Positions 7,651 through 16,878 of a stretch of 64,000 nt of DNA are shown here, in pieces. The notes beneath the pieces are model-generated. The model was not told the DNA's origin. It did no database searches and worked only from the letters and a program-made list of their open reading frames with translations. The stretch covers positions 1 through 64,000 of the forward strand of contig JAWOKN010000094.1 in NCBI GenBank assembly GCA_033854175.1. Reading direction: 5' to 3'. The position numbers were made by a program, and so were the translations under genes. The stretch comes from DATKPE01 sp033854175 (GTDB lineage Bacteria > Bacteroidota > Ignavibacteria > UBA10030 > SZUA-254). How positions within the stretch are numbered: position 1 is the stretch's first letter; every line of letters begins with the position of its first letter.

Positions 7651-8607
7651 CTAGGTGCCCGGAATTCTTTTCCGGAAATATTCGATTGTCCGCTGAAGGC
7701 CGGCTCTTCGGTCGATCTTGGGACCCCAGCCGAGAAGTTTCCGGGCCCTGGTGATATCAGGCTGGCGCACCTTCGGATCATCCTCAGGGAGATCCCTGAA
7801 TACAATCTTGCTTTTGCTGCCGGTGAGGCTGATGATTTCCTGTGCGAGCCCGAGGATCGGCAGTTCATCCGGGTTTCCGATGTTGACAGGATCCGTGACG
7901 TCAGATACGAGCAGCCGGTATATCCCATCAATCAGATCATCCACATAACAGACGCTGCGTGTCTGCTTTCCATCACCGAAGACGGTGATATCTTCGTTCC
8001 GGAGGGCCTGCGAGATGAATGCGGGAATCGCCCGGCCGTCATCGATGCGCATCCTCGGCCCGTAGGTATTGAAGATCCTGACAATCCGGGTTTCGACACC
8101 GTGATACCGGTGATAGGCCATCGTCATCGCTTCGGAAAATCTCTTCGCCTCGTCGTACACTCCGCGGTATCCGATGGGATTCACATTTCCCCAGTATGTT
8201 TCGGGCTGGGGGTGAAGGAGCGGATCACCGTAGACTTCGGACGTCGACGCAAGCAGAAACCGCGCGTTTTTTGCCTTCGCCAGACCGAGCGCCTTGTGGG
8301 TTCCGAGCGATCCGACCTTGAGGGTCTGTATGGGCAGCTTGAGATAATCGATCGGGCTCGCCGGTGATGCGAAGTGAAGAACGTTATCGACCGGCCCCGC
8401 GATCACGATATAGTTTGTAACGTCGTGATGGATGAAATGAAATGATGTGTTCCCCATCATCGGGGCGATATTCGCGCTGTCGCCCGTGACCAGATTGTCG
8501 ATGCAGATCACATGGTGACCTTCCCTGAGAAGACGGTCGCAGAGATGCGATCCCAGGAACCCGGCCCCGCCGGTTACGACACTAATGGATTTATTCGATG
8601 ACATCAT
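7651..8607 (-). CDS. UDP-glucuronate decarboxylase (UDP-xylose synthase)-like epimerase
   Basis: A 318-residue extended SDR. The GGAGFLGSHL dinucleotide loop is at 13-22, and Tyr151 and Lys155 form the YxxxK in 'RGVYDEAKR'. 'HFASPASPIDYLKLPIQTLKVGS', 'STSEVYGDP' and 'RIFNTYGPRMRIDDGR' are hallmarks of the UXS group, which decarboxylates UDP-glucuronate to UDP-xylose. The gene overlaps the end of the UDP-glucose dehydrogenase gene by 17 bp, and that enzyme makes its substrate. The two therefore give UDP-glucose to UDP-glucuronate to UDP-xylose for surface glycans. Confidence 0.88.
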   Translation of the reverse strand: MMSSNKSISVVTGGAGFLGSHLCDRLLREGHHVICIDNLVTGDSANIAPMMGNTSFHFIHHDVTNYIVIAGPVDNVLHFASPASPIDYLKLPIQTLKVGSLGTHKALGLAKAKNARFLLASTSEVYGDPLLHPQPETYWGNVNPIGYRGVYDEAKRFSEAMTMAYHRYHGVETRIVRIFNTYGPRMRIDDGRAIPAFISQALRNEDITVFGDGKQTRSVCYVDDLIDGIYRLLVSDVTDPVNIGNPDELPILGLAQEIISLTGSKSKIVFRDLPEDDPKVRQPDITRARKLLGWGPKIDRRAGLQRTIEYFRKRIPGT

Positions 8608-9910
8608 TCACTCTTCTGCCAATACCATAATAGATAAATTCCTTTTCATGGAGCGACTGGGGATCATAGATATTTCTCCCGTCAAAGATTACAAGGCCGC
8701 GCATGAGACTTTTCATCAGGTCAAAATCCGGCCTGCGGAACTCATTCCACTCGGTTACGACAATAAGCGCGTCGGCCCCGCGGAGCGCATCATAGTTCCT
8801 CGTGCAATAGGTGACCGACTTTTTAAAATACCGCTTCGCTTCGTTCATTGCAACAGGATCAAACACCCTGACCCTGGCCCGCTTCTTCAACAGCTCCCGG
8901 ATGATCGATACAGCGGGCGCCTCACGCATGTCGTCGGTGTTCGGTTTGAAGGATAACCCCCAGACCGCGAACACCTTTCCGGCCACGCGGTTTTTGAAGT
9001 GTGTGAAAATCTTCTCGGTGAACAGCTTCCGCTGATTCTTATTCACCCACTGGACGGCGTCGAGTATTTTGAAATCGTAAGAATATTCCTCAGCGGTTTT
9101 TGCGAGCGCTTTGACATCTTTCGGGAAACACGAGCCGCCATATCCCACACCCGCAAAGAGAAACTGCGGTCCCACGCGAGGATCACTTCCGATGCCCCTG
9201 CGGACCATGTCCACATCAGCACCGACCAGGTCGCAGAGGTTGGCAATTTCGTTCATGAAGGAAATTTTTGTCGCGAGAAAGGAATTCGCTGCATATTTCG
9301 TCATCTCGGAACTCCGCTCGTCTGTGATGATGACCGGGTTGCCCGTCCTGACGAACGGCGCGTAGAGCTCCTCCATGACCTTGATCGCCCGCTGGCTGCT
9401 CGAACCAATCACGATGCGATCCGGTTTCAGGAAGTCGGCAATCGCCGCCCCTTCCTTTAAAAATTCGGGATTCGAGACGACATCAAACTCGTGCTTGGCG
9501 TTCTTTCCGACGGCATGCCTCACCTTATCGGCCGTGCCGACCGGAACCGTGCTTTTGTTCACGATGACCTTGTAGCCGTTGATGTACCTGCCAATCTGCT
9601 CCGCAACCGCCAGCACGTGCCTCAAATCGGCCGATCCGTCCTCCGATGGAGGTGTCGGAAGGGCGAGAAACAACACCTCATTCGCTTCAACGGCTTTGCG
9701 AATATCGGATGTAAAAAAAATCCTTTTTTCCCTGATATTCTTGAGGAGCATCTGCTCGAGGCCGGGTTCATAAATCGGCGACTTCCCCCTCTTCAGCAAC
9801 CGGATTTTTCCCTGATCAATATCCACACAGTCGACGTTGTTGCCGGTTTCGGCAAAACAGGTACCGACCACCAAACCGACATACCCTGTGCCAATGACCG
9901 CAATTCTCAT
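8591..9910 (-). CDS. ugd: UDP-glucose 6-dehydrogenase
   Basis: A 439-residue enzyme oxidising UDP-glucose to UDP-glucuronate in two NAD-dependent steps. It has an N-terminal Rossmann loop 'GTGYVGLVVGTCFAE', the nucleophile Cys261 in 'GVGYGGSCFPKD', and the conserved 'NPEFLKEGAAI' and 'WGLSFKPNTDDMREAPA' segments of the UDP-glucose/GDP-mannose dehydrogenase family. The start is supported by GAGAGG upstream. Its 3' end overlaps the decarboxylase gene, and the aminotransferase at 9983 lies just upstream, giving a nucleotide-sugar operon. Confidence 0.95.
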   Translation of the reverse strand: MRIAVIGTGYVGLVVGTCFAETGNNVDCVDIDQGKIRLLKRGKSPIYEPGLEQMLLKNIREKRIFFTSDIRKAVEANEVLFLALPTPPSEDGSADLRHVLAVAEQIGRYINGYKVIVNKSTVPVGTADKVRHAVGKNAKHEFDVVSNPEFLKEGAAIADFLKPDRIVIGSSSQRAIKVMEELYAPFVRTGNPVIITDERSSEMTKYAANSFLATKISFMNEIANLCDLVGADVDMVRRGIGSDPRVGPQFLFAGVGYGGSCFPKDVKALAKTAEEYSYDFKILDAVQWVNKNQRKLFTEKIFTHFKNRVAGKVFAVWGLSFKPNTDDMREAPAVSIIRELLKKRARVRVFDPVAMNEAKRYFKKSVTYCTRNYDALRGADALIVVTEWNEFRRPDFDLMKSLMRGLVIFDGRNIYDPQSLHEKEFIYYGIGRRVNDVIE

Positions 9911-9982
9911 TTTTTAATGACCTCTCTTCTTTCTTGTCTTGAATGTGCCGGGATGCAACGGAAAATCCGGGCGATCCCGAAT

Positions 9983-11095
9983 CTAGTTGTTTTTAAAAAA
10001 CTCCTTGATGACCGCAACGACATACCCCGCCTGTTCATCGCTCATTTCGGCGTGGATTGGCAAGGAAAGACACTCCCCGGCAACCTGTTCACTCACCGGG
10101 AAATCCCCCCGCCGGTGTCCGAGAAAGCTGAACGCCGGCTGCAGGTGAAGCGGAACAGGATAGGCGATGCTCGTCATCACCCCGCGGTCATTCAGATACG
10201 CCTGGAGGTGATCCCTCTTCTTCGTGCGTAGAACAAACAGGTGAAAGACGTGATAAACATCCCGAGCTTCAGCCGGGAGGATAATATCCCCCGTGTGAGC
10301 CAATTCCTTCTTGTAGAACGATGCGATCGCACGGCGGCGATCGGTCCACTTCCTGAGATATTTGAGTTTCACACCCAGCACCGCACCCTGAATACCATCC
10401 ATCCGGTAGTTATGACCCCAAAAATCATGCCGGTACTTTCCACTTTGACCGTGATCCCGCAGCATCCGGATTTTCTCGGACAGCGCCGGATCATTGGTGA
10501 GTACCGCACCCCCTTCGCCGTATCCACCCAGGTTTTTCCCCGGATAAAAGCTGAAACATGCGGCCAGACCAAAATGACCCACGTACTTTCCCCCGCACTG
10601 AGCCAGATGAGACTGACACGCATCCTCGACGACTCGAATACCGGCCCGTGCGGCAAGATCGTGAATCGTCTGCGCGGAGGCCGCCTGACCATAAAGGTGG
10701 ACCGGGAGAATACCCCCGATCTGCCTTCCTGTCATCGTCCTCTCCAGCAGCCCCGGATCCAGCGTGAACGTGTCGGGCGAGATATCGACAAAAAGAGGCT
10801 TCGCACCGAGAAGGAGTATCGCTTCGACCGTCGCAATAAATGTAAACGGTGTTGTGATGACCGTGTCCCCCTGCCGAATACCCGCAGCCCAAAGTGCGAC
10901 ATGAAGGGCATCCGTGCCCGACCCAACCGCGACACAATGGGGCATTTCATGTTCCCTGGCAAATGCCGATTCAAAATCCGACACCGCTTGACCGAGAATG
11001 AATTGAGACGAGTCAATAACCCGGTGGATGGCGGAATCTATTTCGTCCTTGATCGAGAGGTATTGGGCATGGAGATCGGCGAGGGGAACCTTCAT
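9983..11095 (-). CDS. DegT/DnrJ/EryC1/StrS sugar aminotransferase
   Basis: A 370-residue PLP enzyme that transfers an amino group to a nucleotide-linked keto-sugar. The PLP lysine is Lys187 in 'SFYPGKNLGGYGEGG'. 'GSGTDALHVAL' and 'PVHLYGQ' are the family's cofactor- and substrate-site segments. It is 72 bp upstream of ugd on the same strand, so an amino-sugar derived from the local UDP-sugar pathway is a reasonable guess. The exact keto-sugar cannot be read from sequence. A promoter-like element lies at 11144-11172. Confidence 0.9.
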   Translation of the reverse strand: MKVPLADLHAQYLSIKDEIDSAIHRVIDSSQFILGQAVSDFESAFAREHEMPHCVAVGSGTDALHVALWAAGIRQGDTVITTPFTFIATVEAILLLGAKPLFVDISPDTFTLDPGLLERTMTGRQIGGILPVHLYGQAASAQTIHDLAARAGIRVVEDACQSHLAQCGGKYVGHFGLAACFSFYPGKNLGGYGEGGAVLTNDPALSEKIRMLRDHGQSGKYRHDFWGHNYRMDGIQGAVLGVKLKYLRKWTDRRRAIASFYKKELAHTGDIILPAEARDVYHVFHLFVLRTKKRDHLQAYLNDRGVMTSIAYPVPLHLQPAFSFLGHRRGDFPVSEQVAGECLSLPIHAEMSDEQAGYVVAVIKEFFKNN

Positions 11096-11143
11096 GAAGA
11101 ATATATGGCTAGTTCTTTGTCAGATTCTGAATTTTGTCTGCGA

Positions 11144-11172
11144 AAGATACTGAAAACAAGCCTGAATTCCAA
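11144..11172 (-). promoter_or_regulatory. sigma70-like promoter for the nucleotide-sugar operon
   Basis: Minus strand TTGGAA (11172-11167), 17 bp and TATCTT (11149-11144), about 49 bp before the aminotransferase ATG and downstream of tRNA-Ser. Confidence 0.4.
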
Positions 11173-11258
11173 GGATCGGAAACAAAGGTTCATGACCTTG
11201 ATCGACCGGGGACGGAGAGCATGTGAATATACTGAGTTTGTACTCCACGGAGAACCAG

Positions 11259-11349
11259 TGGCGGAGAGGGAGAGATTCGAACTCTCGGTACCCACAAGGG
11301 GTACACTGGTTTTCGAGACCAGCCTATTCAACCACTCTAGCACCTCTCC
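11259..11349 (-). tRNA. tRNA-Ser (anticodon CGA)
   Basis: A complete class II tRNA on the minus strand. The acceptor GGAGAGG pairs with CCTCTCC (11269-11263), followed by discriminator G and an encoded CCA (11261-11259). The anticodon stem CTGGT/ACCAG encloses the loop CTCGAAA, giving anticodon CGA, which reads UCG. A long variable arm (GTACCC…GGGTAC) is typical of serine tRNAs, and the T-arm has GTTCGAATC. A promoter is positioned just upstream at 11364-11392. Confidence 0.97.
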
Positions 11350-11363
11350 GTTCTGAAGTGGTC

Positions 11364-11392
11364 AATGTATTCAAATTTTTGGAAAGAATCAA
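11364..11392 (-). promoter_or_regulatory. promoter of tRNA-Ser
   Basis: Minus strand TTGATT (11392-11387), 17 bp and TACATT (11369-11364). The -10 ends 14 bp before the first base of the mature tRNA, the right distance for a short 5' leader. The rest of 11393-11513 holds a small GC hairpin (11448-11463) and a T-run on the minus strand, and no gene. Confidence 0.6.
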
Positions 11393-11513
11393 CGAAATGA
11401 AACCGGTACTCACTAAAAAAAGTCTGCGCCCGACTCTCGCCCCCCCACCCGGAGTGTTCCGGGAGATCGAAGATTGAAAATCCTTGACGTGACCGCGACG
11501 GGAACGATGATGA

Positions 11514-13694
11514 TCAGGAATTGATCAGGAGTTCCTGACCGACGTGCAACCTGCTTCCACGGATATTATTCCAGTTTTTCAACTGGCGGATGGATACACC
11601 GAAGTTTGAGGCGATCCTCACCAGTGTATCACCCTTTTTTACGCGATACGATATTGTCTTTCCGGCATTGTTTGCCGTATCCACAGACGATGTTATCGCC
11701 TTTGCGCCGGGATTATCCCCAGTGGGGATCTGCAGAGTCTGCCCTTTCATGATCTGATCGCTGTTCAATCCGTTCCATCTCTGGATATCCTCGGGGGCGA
11801 CGCTGTACCGGACCGCGATTTTGGCAAGTGTATCACCCTTCTTCACCGTGTACTTCGTCCCGCCGGTTGAATTTGGAGTTGATTTTACGGTCGGGGTACC
11901 CCCGTCGCTCTTTACGGCGATGAGGTTTGCCCGGTCGGTGTCAGAAAGATGGTCGATGGACGAGTATTTATCCTCCTGATCCCTGGGTACCCAGACTGTC
12001 AGAATGTTACCGGCCTGGATGGAGCTTCCATACGGAATTTCATTCCACACCCGGAGGTCACTGACACGCACGCTGTACCATTCCGCAATCTTACCAAGCG
12101 TATCACCCTTGCGGATCCTGTAGGTCACTTTTACCTTGTCGCTCCCCGGATTTGTGAGGCCACGGGAGGAACGCCGGTACCGGTGAGTGCCTTTCACGGG
12201 CGCATCGCTCGCAAGTGCGGTCAAAAACCGCTTCCCGGCCCCGGGCACAGGGATAACGATCGATTTGCCGACCGGCAACCTTCTGTTGGTTCTCAACTGA
12301 TTGACGCTCGCTATTAAACTTGCCGGCACGCCATACCGCTTTGCAATGGAGGAGAGTGTCTCCCGCCGCCGGATCTTATGTTCAACCCAATCGCGCTTCT
12401 GGTCGCTCGGCACATTTTTGTAGTTTTCGGAAAACGCCTGCTCCGATCCCGGAGGAACACGGAGGACGTACCCGGTCACTCCCGGAGGAGTGCACAACTG
12501 AACGAGTTCAGGATTCAACTGGCGCAGGGTCTCCGGATCAGTTCCCGCACATCTGGCAAGCACGGTCAAATCAACACAGTCATTGACAACCACGTTGGCA
12601 TATGGGAGTGTATCCGCAGGCGTAACGTCGAAACCATACCTGTGCGGCGTCAGGCTCATGACAGCCGCGGCAATGTACTGCGGAACATAGTTTCTCGTTT
12701 CACGCGGAAGAAACCGCCTCATCATCCAGAAATCCCCCGATCTGCTCCTCCGCATCGCACTGTTGACGCGGCCGGCCCCGGAATTATAGGCGGCGAGCAC
12801 GAGATACCAGTCACCGTATTCAGCATACAAATCCTTGAGGTGGAGAGCCGCAGCCCTGGTGGCCTTCCTGAAATCACGGCGCTCGTCATACCAGAAATTG
12901 GAATGAAGACCGTAGAGCTGCCCCGTCCCCTTGACAAACTGCCACAAACCTACCGCACGGGCCCACGAACGGGCAAGCGGATTCATGCCGCTTTCAATCA
13001 TCGACAGGTAGACAAGCTCCTCCGGTATCCCATCCTCACGGAAGATCCTGCGCATGATCGGAAAGTATTTCCCCGATTCGCGCAACCAATGTTCAAAATG
13101 CGCTCTCCCCCGCCCCTGGAAGAAGCTGATGTTCTGCTCTACGTGGCCGTTGATAACCAGCGGAATCGATGTGGTCGTGACGATCTCCTTTGTCTTATCC
13201 TGGTCGACACCCTCGTTCGCCTCATCAATCTGGTTCAGCTTGTTCCGTAACGCAAAAATCGATGTATTTGGCCCCAGACTGTCAATTTGAGCTATGTATT
13301 TTTCATAATCCTCAATGACACTGTGGCTCAGATCGTTAAAATCGCAGTTTGTCTCGATATTGGGGTAATATCCGAGCTCATTCAGAATTCCGATTGAATA
13401 CTCAAATTCGGTGGCTGCACGGACCGAATCCTTCGATTGTTCGGCTTCAAGGGCCGAAAGATAGTGTAGCCTGGCACGTTCGAGAAGCTGAGCCGTTATG
13501 GCATCATAGTTCGAATCCGGTATAAGCGAGTCCCTCAGAGCTGTCTCTATCTCCAGCCGGGATAACGTATCAAAAGAATCAATGACACTCACCGGGTGTA
13601 CATCTGCACTCTGAAATGTCGGTTTTACTGACTTCTCAGAAGAACAACCGATTAAGATCATCAGGAGAAGTAGCACGTAATATAAATTTTTCAA
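11514..13694 (-). CDS. membrane-bound lytic murein transglycosylase with four LysM domains (MltD-like)
   Basis: A 726-residue lipoprotein. The signal peptide ends in LIGC, with Cys17 as lipidation site. After an alpha-helical linker, an SLT-type lysozyme fold carries the catalytic glutamate (Glu234 in 'MIESGMNP'), the 'AVGLWQFVKGTG' segment and 'AAYNSGAGRV'. Four LysM peptidoglycan-binding domains follow at about 438-482, 523-569, 614-657 and 681-725, each with 'GDTL'-type starts (RETL in the first). The enzyme cleaves glycan strands of peptidoglycan from the periplasmic face of the outer membrane. It is a single-gene unit with its own promoter at 13738-13766. Confidence 0.93.
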   Translation of the reverse strand: MKNLYYVLLLLMILIGCSSEKSVKPTFQSADVHPVSVIDSFDTLSRLEIETALRDSLIPDSNYDAITAQLLERARLHYLSALEAEQSKDSVRAATEFEYSIGILNELGYYPNIETNCDFNDLSHSVIEDYEKYIAQIDSLGPNTSIFALRNKLNQIDEANEGVDQDKTKEIVTTTSIPLVINGHVEQNISFFQGRGRAHFEHWLRESGKYFPIMRRIFREDGIPEELVYLSMIESGMNPLARSWARAVGLWQFVKGTGQLYGLHSNFWYDERRDFRKATRAAALHLKDLYAEYGDWYLVLAAYNSGAGRVNSAMRRSRSGDFWMMRRFLPRETRNYVPQYIAAAVMSLTPHRYGFDVTPADTLPYANVVVNDCVDLTVLARCAGTDPETLRQLNPELVQLCTPPGVTGYVLRVPPGSEQAFSENYKNVPSDQKRDWVEHKIRRRETLSSIAKRYGVPASLIASVNQLRTNRRLPVGKSIVIPVPGAGKRFLTALASDAPVKGTHRYRRSSRGLTNPGSDKVKVTYRIRKGDTLGKIAEWYSVRVSDLRVWNEIPYGSSIQAGNILTVWVPRDQEDKYSSIDHLSDTDRANLIAVKSDGGTPTVKSTPNSTGGTKYTVKKGDTLAKIAVRYSVAPEDIQRWNGLNSDQIMKGQTLQIPTGDNPGAKAITSSVDTANNAGKTISYRVKKGDTLVRIASNFGVSIRQLKNWNNIRGSRLHVGQELLINS

Positions 13695-13737
13695 TACGTT
13701 ATCCTAAAATATGTTACAGTATTTTGGACTTAGCCAA

Positions 13738-13766
13738 AATATATGATAAATTGCGGAAATTGTCAA
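13738..13766 (-). promoter_or_regulatory. sigma70-like promoter for the LysM transglycosylase gene
   Basis: Minus strand TTGACA (13766-13761), exactly 17 bp and TATATT (13743-13738). This is one of the best matches to the sigma70 consensus in the window, 44 bp before the ATG. Confidence 0.65.
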
Positions 13767-13800
13767 GAAATTTGTTGAAACGGGTGACGGGAAGCACGCA

Positions 13801-15360
13801 CTAAAGGGGTATGTTTCCATGCTTTTTTTTCGGATTCTTGTCAACTTTGGTCGACAGGATCTTCAAAGCACGGATTAACCGGGGACGTGTCTCCGCAGGT
13901 TCTATGACATCATCAATATAACCCCTTCCGGCGGCAATAAAGGGGTGAGCAAATTTCAACCGATACTCATCAATTTTATCCTGGATCGCCTTCTCCTTGT
14001 CGGATGATTTTTCTATCTCCTTTTTAAATATGATTTCCACAGCACCTTTCGGTCCCATGACGGCAATCTCAGCCGTGGGCCATGCGTAATTGAAATCTCC
14101 CCTGATGTGCTTGGAATTCATCACATCATATGCACCACCGTACGCTTTTCTTGTAATGACCGTGATCTTCGGAACTGTGGCCTCACAAAAGGCATACAAT
14201 AACTTGGCTCCGTGACGGATGATCCCTCTCCATTCCTGCTCGGTCCCGGGCAAAAAACCGGGCACATCTTCAAAAACGATGAGGGGAATATTAAATCCAT
14301 CACAAAACCGGACAAATCGCGCCCCCTTCACCGAGGCATCGATATCCAGGACGCCTGCGAGGATGTTCGGCTGGTTTGCCACAATCCCGACGTTGATCCC
14401 ATCCAGGCGGGCAAATCCGCAGATGATATTTTGAGCGTAGTGCTGATGAATTTCGAAGAATCCGCCCTCGTCGACAATCTTTTTTATGACGTCTTTCATG
14501 TCATATGGTTTGTTCGGATTTTCCGGAATGATGGAATTCAGCTCTTCATCCTCCCGAAGGGGATCATCACTTGTCTTTACGACAGTCTGCGGATCCAGGT
14601 TGTTCGATGGGAGGTAACCGAGAAGCTGCCGCACCGACATCAGGCATTCAACCTCGTTTTCGCATGCAAAATGCGCCACCCCGCTTTTTGTGGAATGCGT
14701 CAGGGCACCACCCAGCTCCTCAAAGGTTACGTTTTCATGTGTGACCGTTTTTACGACATTCGGACCCGTCACGAACATGTAACTTGTGTTCTTCACCATA
14801 AACGTAAAATCGGTGATCGCCGGTGAGTAGACCGCACCCCCCGCACAGGGTCCCATAACAGCCGATATTTGCGGGATCACACCCGATGCGAGCGTATTCC
14901 GCAAAAATATCTCTGCGTACCCTCCGAGACTGACCACCCCCTCCTGAATCCTCGCACCACCCGAGTCATTGAGCCCGATGACAGGCGCTCCTACCTTCAT
15001 CGCCATGTCCATGATCTTACAAATCTTTTCCGCATGGGCTTCGGACAGGGATCCCCCGAAAACCGTAAAATCCTGACTGAAAACAAACACCAACCGTCCG
15101 TCAATAAGCCCTGTCCCGGTAATAACCCCGTCACCGAGATACTTCTGATTCCCCAGACCAAAATCAGTCGACCGGTGCTCGACAAATGCATCGATTTCTT
15201 CAAACGAATGCGGATCGAGCAATACCTCCAGCCTCTCCCGGGCCGTCAATTTCCCCTTCTTATGCTGCTCCTCAACTCTTTTCTCACCACCGCCCGCTTT
15301 TGCCCTTTTCTTCAACTCCCTCAGATGTTGAATCAGTTGGTTCTCATGAGACTCCGGCAT
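13801..15360 (-). CDS. acyl-CoA carboxylase carboxyltransferase subunit (propionyl-CoA carboxylase beta-like)
   Basis: A 519-residue carboxyltransferase of the PccB/MmdA family, with two crotonase-type halves. Recognisable segments are 'SQDFTVFGGSLSEAHAEKICKIMD', the oxyanion-hole region 'MGPCAGGAVYSPA' and, in the C-terminal half, 'VPGFLPGTEQEWRGIIRHGAKLLYAF' and 'KAYGGAYDVMNSK'. The family carboxylates propionyl-CoA (or other acyl-CoA) using carboxybiotin, or runs in reverse in sodium-pumping decarboxylases. No biotin carboxylase, biotin carrier or membrane decarboxylase subunit is in the window, so the direction cannot be decided here. Confidence 0.9.
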   Translation of the reverse strand: MPESHENQLIQHLRELKKRAKAGGGEKRVEEQHKKGKLTARERLEVLLDPHSFEEIDAFVEHRSTDFGLGNQKYLGDGVITGTGLIDGRLVFVFSQDFTVFGGSLSEAHAEKICKIMDMAMKVGAPVIGLNDSGGARIQEGVVSLGGYAEIFLRNTLASGVIPQISAVMGPCAGGAVYSPAITDFTFMVKNTSYMFVTGPNVVKTVTHENVTFEELGGALTHSTKSGVAHFACENEVECLMSVRQLLGYLPSNNLDPQTVVKTSDDPLREDEELNSIIPENPNKPYDMKDVIKKIVDEGGFFEIHQHYAQNIICGFARLDGINVGIVANQPNILAGVLDIDASVKGARFVRFCDGFNIPLIVFEDVPGFLPGTEQEWRGIIRHGAKLLYAFCEATVPKITVITRKAYGGAYDVMNSKHIRGDFNYAWPTAEIAVMGPKGAVEIIFKKEIEKSSDKEKAIQDKIDEYRLKFAHPFIAAGRGYIDDVIEPAETRPRLIRALKILSTKVDKNPKKKHGNIPL

Positions 15361-15566
15361 AATTCATCCCCGTAAAAGTTATGCGTTGAATATGTTTGTT
15401 CACTCCCAGGCGGCGGGATCATGGCAGACAGAATTGTCCAAATGGATGACTCCCCGACGGAAAATAATCGGGTAAAACGTGAAGTCTGCGTTGACTCGTA
15501 TCATCGCTTTTTGTAGTTTTGTCACAGTGCAACGACTGTTCGCACTAATCCACCATCAACATCCAG

Positions 15567-15587
15567 GGGTAACCACATCGGTTACCC
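15567..15587. repeat. perfect 8-bp stem hairpin between mnmA and the carboxyltransferase gene
   Basis: GGGTAACC, a five-base loop ACATC and GGTTACCC. On the plus strand TCTTTTG follows, but all nearby genes run leftward, where no T-run follows the stem. It may mark the mnmA 3' end. The remainder of the 257-bp gap (15361-15617) shows no gene. Confidence 0.5.
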
Positions 15588-15617
15588 TCTTTTGTTTCCA
15601 CCGACGGGGAAAGATTC

Positions 15618-16730
15618 TCAGGAAGAATTTTTTTTAACCTCCTCAATGATACCACCCCCCACCAGGAGATCACCATCATACAAGACCACAGACTGGCCCG
15701 GCGTGATCGCCCGCTTTGGTTCATCGAAGATGACCCTGAACCGGTCACCCTCCGCAGGGTAAATTGTCGCCGGAGTGTCCTGATCCTTGTAACGGACCTT
15801 CGCGCGTACCCGCATTCCGGGCGGTAATGAACCGGTGCTCACGAGATTGAGATCCCTCGCGGTGAGTTCTTTTCTGAGGAGATCATTATACCTCCCGATC
15901 GTGATTTTATTCGCCTTCGGATCGATATCCGTGACATAGACCCTTTCACCATGTGCACCAATCCCACTCCGCTGCCCGATGGTGTAGAACGGATAGCCCT
16001 GATGCTGACCGACGGATTTCCCGTCCCGCTCGATAACACCCTGCGCAAACGATGGCATCCTTACGTCACCCCGCTCTGTAAGAAATCTCCGGTAATCGTT
16101 ATCCGCCACGAAACAAATTTCAAAACTTTCCTCCTTGTGCGCGGTCCTGAGACCATACCTTTCCGCAATAACCCTTACTTCCGGCTTTGTGAGTTCACCG
16201 ACAGGAAACAGCGTCCGGCTCAAGGCATCCTGGCCTAACCCCCAGAGCGCATATGTCTGGTCTTTGTTGGCGTCGGCTGCCCGGCGAACAACATACCGAC
16301 CTGCCCCGTGATCAAAACCAACCCGCGCGTAATGCCCTGTGGCGATCGAATCAGCTCCGAGGGATTGGGCCTTTTTTAAAAGTTCCCCCCATTTGATCAC
16401 CCGGTTACAGATGACACACGGATTGGGCGTCCGCCCCTTGAAATATTCCTCCACAAAGTTCTGGATGACGGACTCCTCGAACGGGCGCGTAAAATCCACG
16501 ACATAATGGGGAATATCCAGCTTCACGGCGACCATCCGTGCGTCGTTGAATGCGTCAAGACCGCAGCAACTCGTCTCATTGCCGAGGTTTCCCCCGACCT
16601 CATCGAACGAGTAGGTCTTCATCGTTATACCGATGACCTCGTACCCCTCTTCCAGTAAAAGGGCTGCCGCGACAGAGGAATCAACTCCCCCGCTCATGGC
16701 AACGACAATTTTTTTCCGTGATGTATCCAT
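15618..16730 (-). CDS. mnmA: tRNA-specific 2-thiouridylase
   Basis: A 370-residue enzyme that thiolates U34 of Lys, Glu and Gln tRNAs. The PP-loop SGGVDSS is at 13-19. The nucleophilic Cys105 is in 'TPNPCVICNRVIKWG' and the second catalytic Cys206 in 'SFEICFV', both required for persulfide transfer. 'TGHYAR' and 'GQRSGIGAHGERVYV' complete the family pattern. Length and motifs are standard. No SD precedes the ATG. A 9-bp inverted repeat sits 41 bp upstream. Confidence 0.96.
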   Translation of the reverse strand: MDTSRKKIVVAMSGGVDSSVAAALLLEEGYEVIGITMKTYSFDEVGGNLGNETSCCGLDAFNDARMVAVKLDIPHYVVDFTRPFEESVIQNFVEEYFKGRTPNPCVICNRVIKWGELLKKAQSLGADSIATGHYARVGFDHGAGRYVVRRAADANKDQTYALWGLGQDALSRTLFPVGELTKPEVRVIAERYGLRTAHKEESFEICFVADNDYRRFLTERGDVRMPSFAQGVIERDGKSVGQHQGYPFYTIGQRSGIGAHGERVYVTDIDPKANKITIGRYNDLLRKELTARDLNLVSTGSLPPGMRVRAKVRYKDQDTPATIYPAEGDRFRVIFDEPKRAITPGQSVVLYDGDLLVGGGIIEEVKKNSS

Positions 16731-16770
16731 ATTTTTATAAACTTACAAAATAATCCCCCAACCTCCAAAC

Positions 16771-16799
16771 AATCAGATAAAATGGTCACATATCTGATT
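16771..16799. repeat. perfect 9-bp inverted repeat upstream of mnmA
   Basis: AATCAGATA (16771-16779), an 11-base spacer and TATCTGATT (16791-16799), in the 148-bp gap between the barrel gene (ending 16879) and mnmA (starting 16730). The GC-poor arms and the absence of a T-run argue against a terminator. The size would suit a dimeric regulator's operator or a leader stem. The rest of the gap shows nothing else. Confidence 0.5.
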
Positions 16800-16878
16800 C
16801 CCCCCGGATCAGGAAAAAACCAAACCGGCCCCTACCACATGATGCAGACTGTTCCGGGAATTCCACCTCCACGGGGAT

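Noticed and set aside
11448..11463. CCCGGA-GTGT-TCCGGG hairpin after the LysM transglycosylase gene as a terminator
   Set aside because: On the minus strand it is followed by a G-rich run rather than Ts. A T-run lies about 25 bp further on, so intrinsic termination is not supported.
15567..15587. GGGTAACC hairpin as an intrinsic terminator
   Set aside because: The T-run lies on the plus-strand side only, where no gene is transcribed.
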